From assembly GCA_001414485.1 (NCBI GenBank), contig LLEY01000011.1, forward strand, positions 186,001 through 250,000: a stretch of DNA of 64,000 bases. Direction: 5' to 3'. Below the pieces are notes generated by a model, which was not told the DNA's origin, made no database searches, and saw only the letters and a program-made list of their open reading frames with translations. The stretch comes from Calycina herbarum. Lineage: Eukaryota; Ascomycota; Leotiomycetes; Helotiales; Pezizellaceae. Shown in pieces: positions 59,859 through 64,000 of the stretch (position 1 is the first letter of the stretch; each line of letters begins with the position of its first letter). A program made the translations under genes and the position numbers.

Positions 59859-60798
59859 AATAAGAGGAATACTAACTAATAGTATCGTCTACGTAGAGGT
59901 CGTTATACTTGGCATAGATCCCTAGGCTTATAGCCTCAGGTACAGACGCGACAAAGCCCTTCTCTTTGCTAGGCTCGAAGTCTCAATCGCTTGGATAATA
60001 TGTGGGTGGATCATTTTGAGTGATAAGGAGATCCTTCACAAAGAGCGTCGAGATTCCCCCCGTGCCTACGACCCTGTTGTCAATAACGACTTAGTAGTGG
60101 ATAACGCTTCTGTTTTTACATACCGAGGATGCCCCATCAAATCCTGGGCAGTGTTTGGATATCGGTCATTTTCTTGGTACCCTTACCCGGCTGATCCCAA
60201 AGGGCAAAGCTATTCGCTATCGATGAACGTGAGATGTGTTGTACCTGCCCTCTACAAGCTCGTACATCACTCCGAGAGATCTTATCTTGCTAATGAGACT
60301 CACGGGAAATTCTTTGAGTCCTTGCTCAACAGTTGATATGATATTCTTAATATATAGGTTCTTGATGATCGGGCTCTCTAATCCAGCCAAAGCCGGGGGG
60401 TTTATCGGGTCTCGGCGGGAGTCTCGTCGGGAATTATGAAAGTCTAGCTGAAACATACCAAACCATAAATATATATATCGATAGCTGAACTAGGTTTTTA
60501 CTTGTCAGCGTGGTACTTCATCAGCTTAAATTGCCTCATGAGAGCTCTGCTTAGCCTCTTACACCTTTCTTTTACGATGAGATAGACACTGGTGTAGGCT
60601 TGAAGAATTTCTTTAAGGATTAGCTTCAGATACTAATGCCAAAGCCAAAATCGCATTTTCTTGACCATGAGAAAATCGGCGTGAAAAGGACACAATATGT
60701 ACATAAATGACTTTACATTTCATCGGTGTATACGGGATAGAACATATTCCATACGCAATATAATTATAGATACAATCTCAAGATGATATTTCCTTTCA
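59859..60798. other. right border of the repeat block; unrecognised 106-codon frame
   Basis: Composition returns to normal from about 59880. A plus-strand frame at 60016-60336 (MSDKEILHKERRDSPRAYDP ... LANETHGKFFESLLNS) has ordinary codon use and no RIP signs but no domain I recognise. It could be a small gene, an exon or a fragment. The rest is downstream sequence of the PhyH gene. Confidence 0.4.
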
Positions 60799-61848
60799 TT
60801 ATGAAATGTTCTGAATAGTCATCACCATCTTAGGCTTATTCCATACCAATCCCTTCACAATTTCCCTATGAACCTCTACGCCCGTATCTCCCACTGGACC
60901 AACATCCTCTCCAGCCAGCCTCCGCAACTCCAACTCTCTCATCCTCGCGTGGATAACCTCCCGCCCTGGCCTCAAGTCCTCTCTCTTCCCGTTTATCTTC
61001 CAATTCGGGAGGCTATCAACCCCAAGCTCCTTCAGCGTCTTCCTCTCAACAAGCGAGTACTGCCTTGGATCCTCGCGATTGAAGTTGAACGGCTCCTTTA
61101 AGCACACAAACGGGTTGGTGATGACCCGCGGAATATGCAGTGAGTTCCTTGAAGCTGAGTGCATCATGAGCGGGTGCATGAACACCACGTCACCACATTT
61201 TCCGGTCATCTGTTGGAAAAGGTTGCACTTCTCCTGATTCTTGATCTGCTCGCAAAACCACTGAAATTCGTGCCAGTTATGCTCCTCTCCCCTTCGTGCC
61301 ATGTAGGGTGTGACGCCCTCCGGGTTGTCATACAGATGCTTCGCCACCACTTTGATCCCATCAGGGCAGATGAACGTCGCACCACCATTCTCCAACACAT
61401 CCGTAAGGCAAGGAATCACCAGGAGGCTCTGGTTTGGCGAGTCTAGAAAGTGGATGAAATGGTCGCCGTCCACGTGCCAGTTATCCAGCTCCCGAGGGCC
61501 CACAACCTCGCCTTTGAGCTTTTCCTTGCCGAAGTTGACGATGAAGTTGTCCCCCCACTTGCGGCAAACGTCCGAGATACGATCCTCGCCGCCCGACAGC
61601 TCACAGATGGCGCCCCAGGCTTTTGGCGCCAGCTCACAGGCGTTGATGTAGTTGATCACGGGCATGTTGATCTTCTCGAGGACCCAGGTGGAAGGGTCGT
61701 TCTGGTCATAACCGAGACGGGTCCAGAGGTCCTTGGCCCATTCTTCAGCTTGTTTTTTGGTGAAGCAGTTGGGGATTGAGACCCAGCCGTACGTCATGAA
61801 ATGCTCGATTTGCTCCTGCGTAAGGAATTCATACTTCTCGATAGCCAT
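60799..61848 (-). CDS. phytanoyl-CoA dioxygenase (PhyH) family protein, 349 aa
   Basis: A single exon of 349 residues. PhyH proteins are Fe(II)/2-oxoglutarate dioxygenases that hydroxylate small substrates. Seen: N-terminal helix and strand (LTQEQIEHFMTYGWVSIPNC), iron ligands H125 and D127 in DNWHVDGDHF, a jelly-roll strand with LENGGATFICPDG, and the distal facial His in HPLMMHSASRNSLHIPR (H230), with R241 as the likely 2-oxoglutarate anchor. The full set is present and the frame looks intact. The start at 61848 precedes the conserved helix directly. Peroxisomal phytanoyl-CoA is not implied: there is no clear PTS1 (it ends TIQNIS), and fungal members often act in secondary metabolism. No other biosynthetic gene is seen next to it, so the substrate is unknown. 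Confidence 0.88.
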   Translation of the reverse strand: MAIEKYEFLTQEQIEHFMTYGWVSIPNCFTKKQAEEWAKDLWTRLGYDQNDPSTWVLEKINMPVINYINACELAPKAWGAICELSGGEDRISDVCRKWGDNFIVNFGKEKLKGEVVGPRELDNWHVDGDHFIHFLDSPNQSLLVIPCLTDVLENGGATFICPDGIKVVAKHLYDNPEGVTPYMARRGEEHNWHEFQWFCEQIKNQEKCNLFQQMTGKCGDVVFMHPLMMHSASRNSLHIPRVITNPFVCLKEPFNFNREDPRQYSLVERKTLKELGVDSLPNWKINGKREDLRPGREVIHARMRELELRRLAGEDVGPVGDTGVEVHREIVKGLVWNKPKMVMTIQNIS

Positions 61849-62441
61849 GATGAATGCTTGGGCGAGACTTTTAGGAGCAATGAGATCTGTATCAGGGTGT
61901 TACATGGAGCCAAGGGCAATCAAGGAGATGCGTAAGTCTAAATACTTGTCTTACTCTAGCTTTTAGATCGTCTTCGGGTTTCGGTATCATTATCCACCAC
62001 TCAGGGAAGAGAAAATCCTCATGGACTGAATCGTACATCCTTTTGGGCTCGGCTTTCGCATTCGGGACTCGGCGGTTCTGTGTGTCTTGGTTGGATAAGG
62101 CATAAAACGCTTGACGCGTAGAATATCGAAAACATTCCTTGTGCCTTAGATAGCAAGCCCATTGAACCGTACACGAGGTACCTTAGGGTATCTCATACCT
62201 ATTGCTGCAGAGTTGTTTCGGTCTCGACCCGAGTTTGAGTCTATCAAATCGGCTCTCGAAAGTGAGACTATGCATCGTGGTATGTTACAGAACGCAACAG
62301 GTCTTCTGCTCCGGGCTGAAATTCCGCCAGACCACGCGAACATCCTGTCAACACGGATATGCCTTGATCTCCGATACCAGAATAGGCACTCCGCTTGTTC
62401 AGAGTAGTATGTACATGGAACGCCAGCAACAGAAATGTAGT
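61849..62441. other. intergenic, no supported gene
   Basis: This is the promoter side of the PhyH gene and the 3' side of the transcription factor gene. A 99-codon minus-strand frame (62146-62445) overlaps the end of the latter and shows no recognisable content. Confidence 0.45.
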
Positions 62442-64000
62442 TCAAAGCTGCATCCTAAAATCATGAGAGTTCTGCTGTTCGTTATTCCCTGCCAAACTCG
62501 CCGCGGAAAGCATATCTTCTTGCGTCGCAGTCTCGAGTGGCGCGAGATAGCCTAGTGCTCCCCCGAAGAAATCATCCTCATGCATCCTGAGAAATTGCGC
62601 ATCTGCCATGCCTCCTCCTCCATGAATCTGCTGTAGCTGACCGAAGTCGGTATTTCTCCAACCCAACCTTTGTCCCATCTCAGTAGGTCCGGTTTTAGCT
62701 TGATGCCCCGGTGGGCCAAAGGGACCTAGAGCAATTCCTTCTAGGCTGGTAGGTATACGCATATAGACGTCAAGTTCCTCACTTGATCTGTTCATAGGCG
62801 CTATGCTGATTGCATCGTCGCCTATAGCTGAACACTCCTGCAGACTAGCTCCCGTAACATCAGCTGAGGGTACTATGGTGTTCAGGTCTGTCAAAGACTG
62901 AATGGATCCCCTATCATCTCCTAATTTTTGAGAGGCCTGGCTTTTCTTTGCTCGTTCTTCTCGTCGTTCCTTTTCATCAAGAAGGTCTTGGCGGGAATGC
63001 CGTCGCTTAAGAGGCAATCCGTCACATAAGGCTGCCTCGGAGGAACCCTGGAAGCTGTTCTTTTGAACGAGATTTTGGATTTCTCGTTGCTGTTTTATTC
63101 AAGATATTGTTAGCAAGTTAATCGACAGTGAGTTCTGTTTATATAACAACTTGTCAAGTGAGTAAAATAATTAAAGAGTGCTGAGTTTGGTCGGATATTC
63201 TGTCATTTATCACTTACAGCGAGAGCGACCTTGGGGATTCTCTTTGCCAGCTCATCCAAGAATGAAACATTCGATGATAAAAGAGTTGCAATGTCATTAG
63301 TTCCTCCAGGGTGGCTGTTTTCCTCCCGCCCGTCTGGATCTCTCAACTTTCGGCAGGCAAGCAACGTTCTCGTGTTTGAGTGAACCAATACCATGATAGT
63401 AGGATCGGAGAGCAGTATATGACCTATATTGGTAATCGACCGCCAAAAGTTGCTTTGAGCCAGAGCGGACTGTAGAACCTGCTGCTGGCACTGTTTCACG
63501 AAATTGGCGTTCTGGGAGGTCAAATCTACCGACTCGCGAAATCCGGAAAGCGTGAAACGGTGCAGAATGGAATTACACTCGTGCCACCAAGACTGTAGCA
63601 TGATGAATGTCATTTTCTGTGCACTATTGGCGTGAAGGTATAGGTTGCGGTTGACAAATTTCAGGTTGGAGGGGAGTCGGTGCTCCAAATCGGACAGCTT
63701 CTGGCGTAGGGCGAAAACCTGCGGGATGACTGTCCCGACTTCAGCATCCTGTGACAGGCGACTCATAAACCTGCGTAGAAAGGTATGAGAACTGCCTTGA
63801 TCATGGGGAAGTGGTGGGTGAGGATCTGCACTTCCAGCCACTTACAAAAGGATATCACGCCATATGTCAGTCAGTCCTACTAAACCTGCGAACCCCCCAA
63901 TATTTGGGATCTGTGTACTTCCGCCGAATCCTTTTAGCGTGTCCGTCTCTACTGGTATCTCAGCCAAGTAGAAGTACTCATCACAAGGCAACTTCAAATT
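62442..64000 (-). CDS. fungal transcription factor (fungal_trans domain type), 3' part, runs off the right edge
   Basis: Exons on the minus strand: beyond 64000 to 63846, 63770-63218 and 63089-62442. Introns 63771-63845 (GTAAGT, ACGCAG) and 63090-63217 (GTAAGT, AACAG) join in phase. The text fits the C-terminal half of the regulatory domain of Zn2Cys6 factors: LPCDEYFYLAEIPVET, FAGLVGLTDIWRDIL, LEHRLPSNLKFVNRNLYLHA, MTFIMLQSWWHECNSILHRF, then ALAQSNFWRSITNIGHILLS. A basic, charged stretch (KRRHSRQDLLDEKERREERA) and a disordered tail follow, with GLPLKRRHSR as a possible nuclear signal. The DNA-binding end lies outside the window, so the zinc cluster itself is not seen. It is close to the PhyH gene in the same orientation; a regulatory link is possible but not shown. 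Confidence 0.75.

Overview
The window looks like nuclear DNA of a filamentous ascomycete (Pezizomycotina). Genes carry short introns with fungal splice signals, the gene set is typical (Ipi3, a secreted sedolisin, a PhyH dioxygenase, a fungal-type transcription factor), and repeats are AT-rich and damaged in the manner of repeat-induced point mutation (RIP): CpA/TpG is almost gone, TpA is very common, CpG survives. A Leotiomycete-like source is only a guess. No rRNA, tRNA or CRISPR array was seen.

Layout. 1-6.6 kb: a chromovirus (Ty3/gypsy) running off the left edge, inserted in a pogo/Fot-type DNA transposon. 6.9-10.8 kb: decayed genes (a TPR protein abutted by a Tc1/mariner element, and a fructosamine-kinase-like gene with a 22-base G run). 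11.5-13.8 kb: another pogo/Fot element. 14.1-25.1 kb: a gene island with a small kinase-like protein, Ipi3, a sedolisin, an ABM-like protein and a 728-residue unknown protein with four exons. 26.0-59.9 kb: a large nested transposon block. 60.8-64 kb: a second island with a PhyH dioxygenase and the 3' part of a transcription factor gene.

The block can be taken apart exactly, because most insertions keep target-site duplications (TSDs). An outer pogo/Fot element (26852-47818) holds a 5'-truncated LINE (27729-45370, 14-bp TSD) and a second pogo/Fot element. The LINE holds two full chromoviruses (28895-36154 and 38750-44747) and three solo LTRs. To the right, a 252-bp tandem repeat was hit by a copia element (48365-51959) that has lost integrase and reverse transcriptase, and by pogo/Fot elements whose arrangement implies an inversion between two inverted copies.

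Three pogo/Fot families (called P1, P2 and P3 here) share one design of terminal inverted repeat: a 9-bp tip followed by two tandem 17-bp units. RIP-type damage fades outward across the LTRs of both chromoviruses, but fades inward across the copia LTRs. I found no clearly new cellular system. The most novel material is this transposon architecture, the mutation gradients and a Cys-rich antisense reading frame in the chromovirus.
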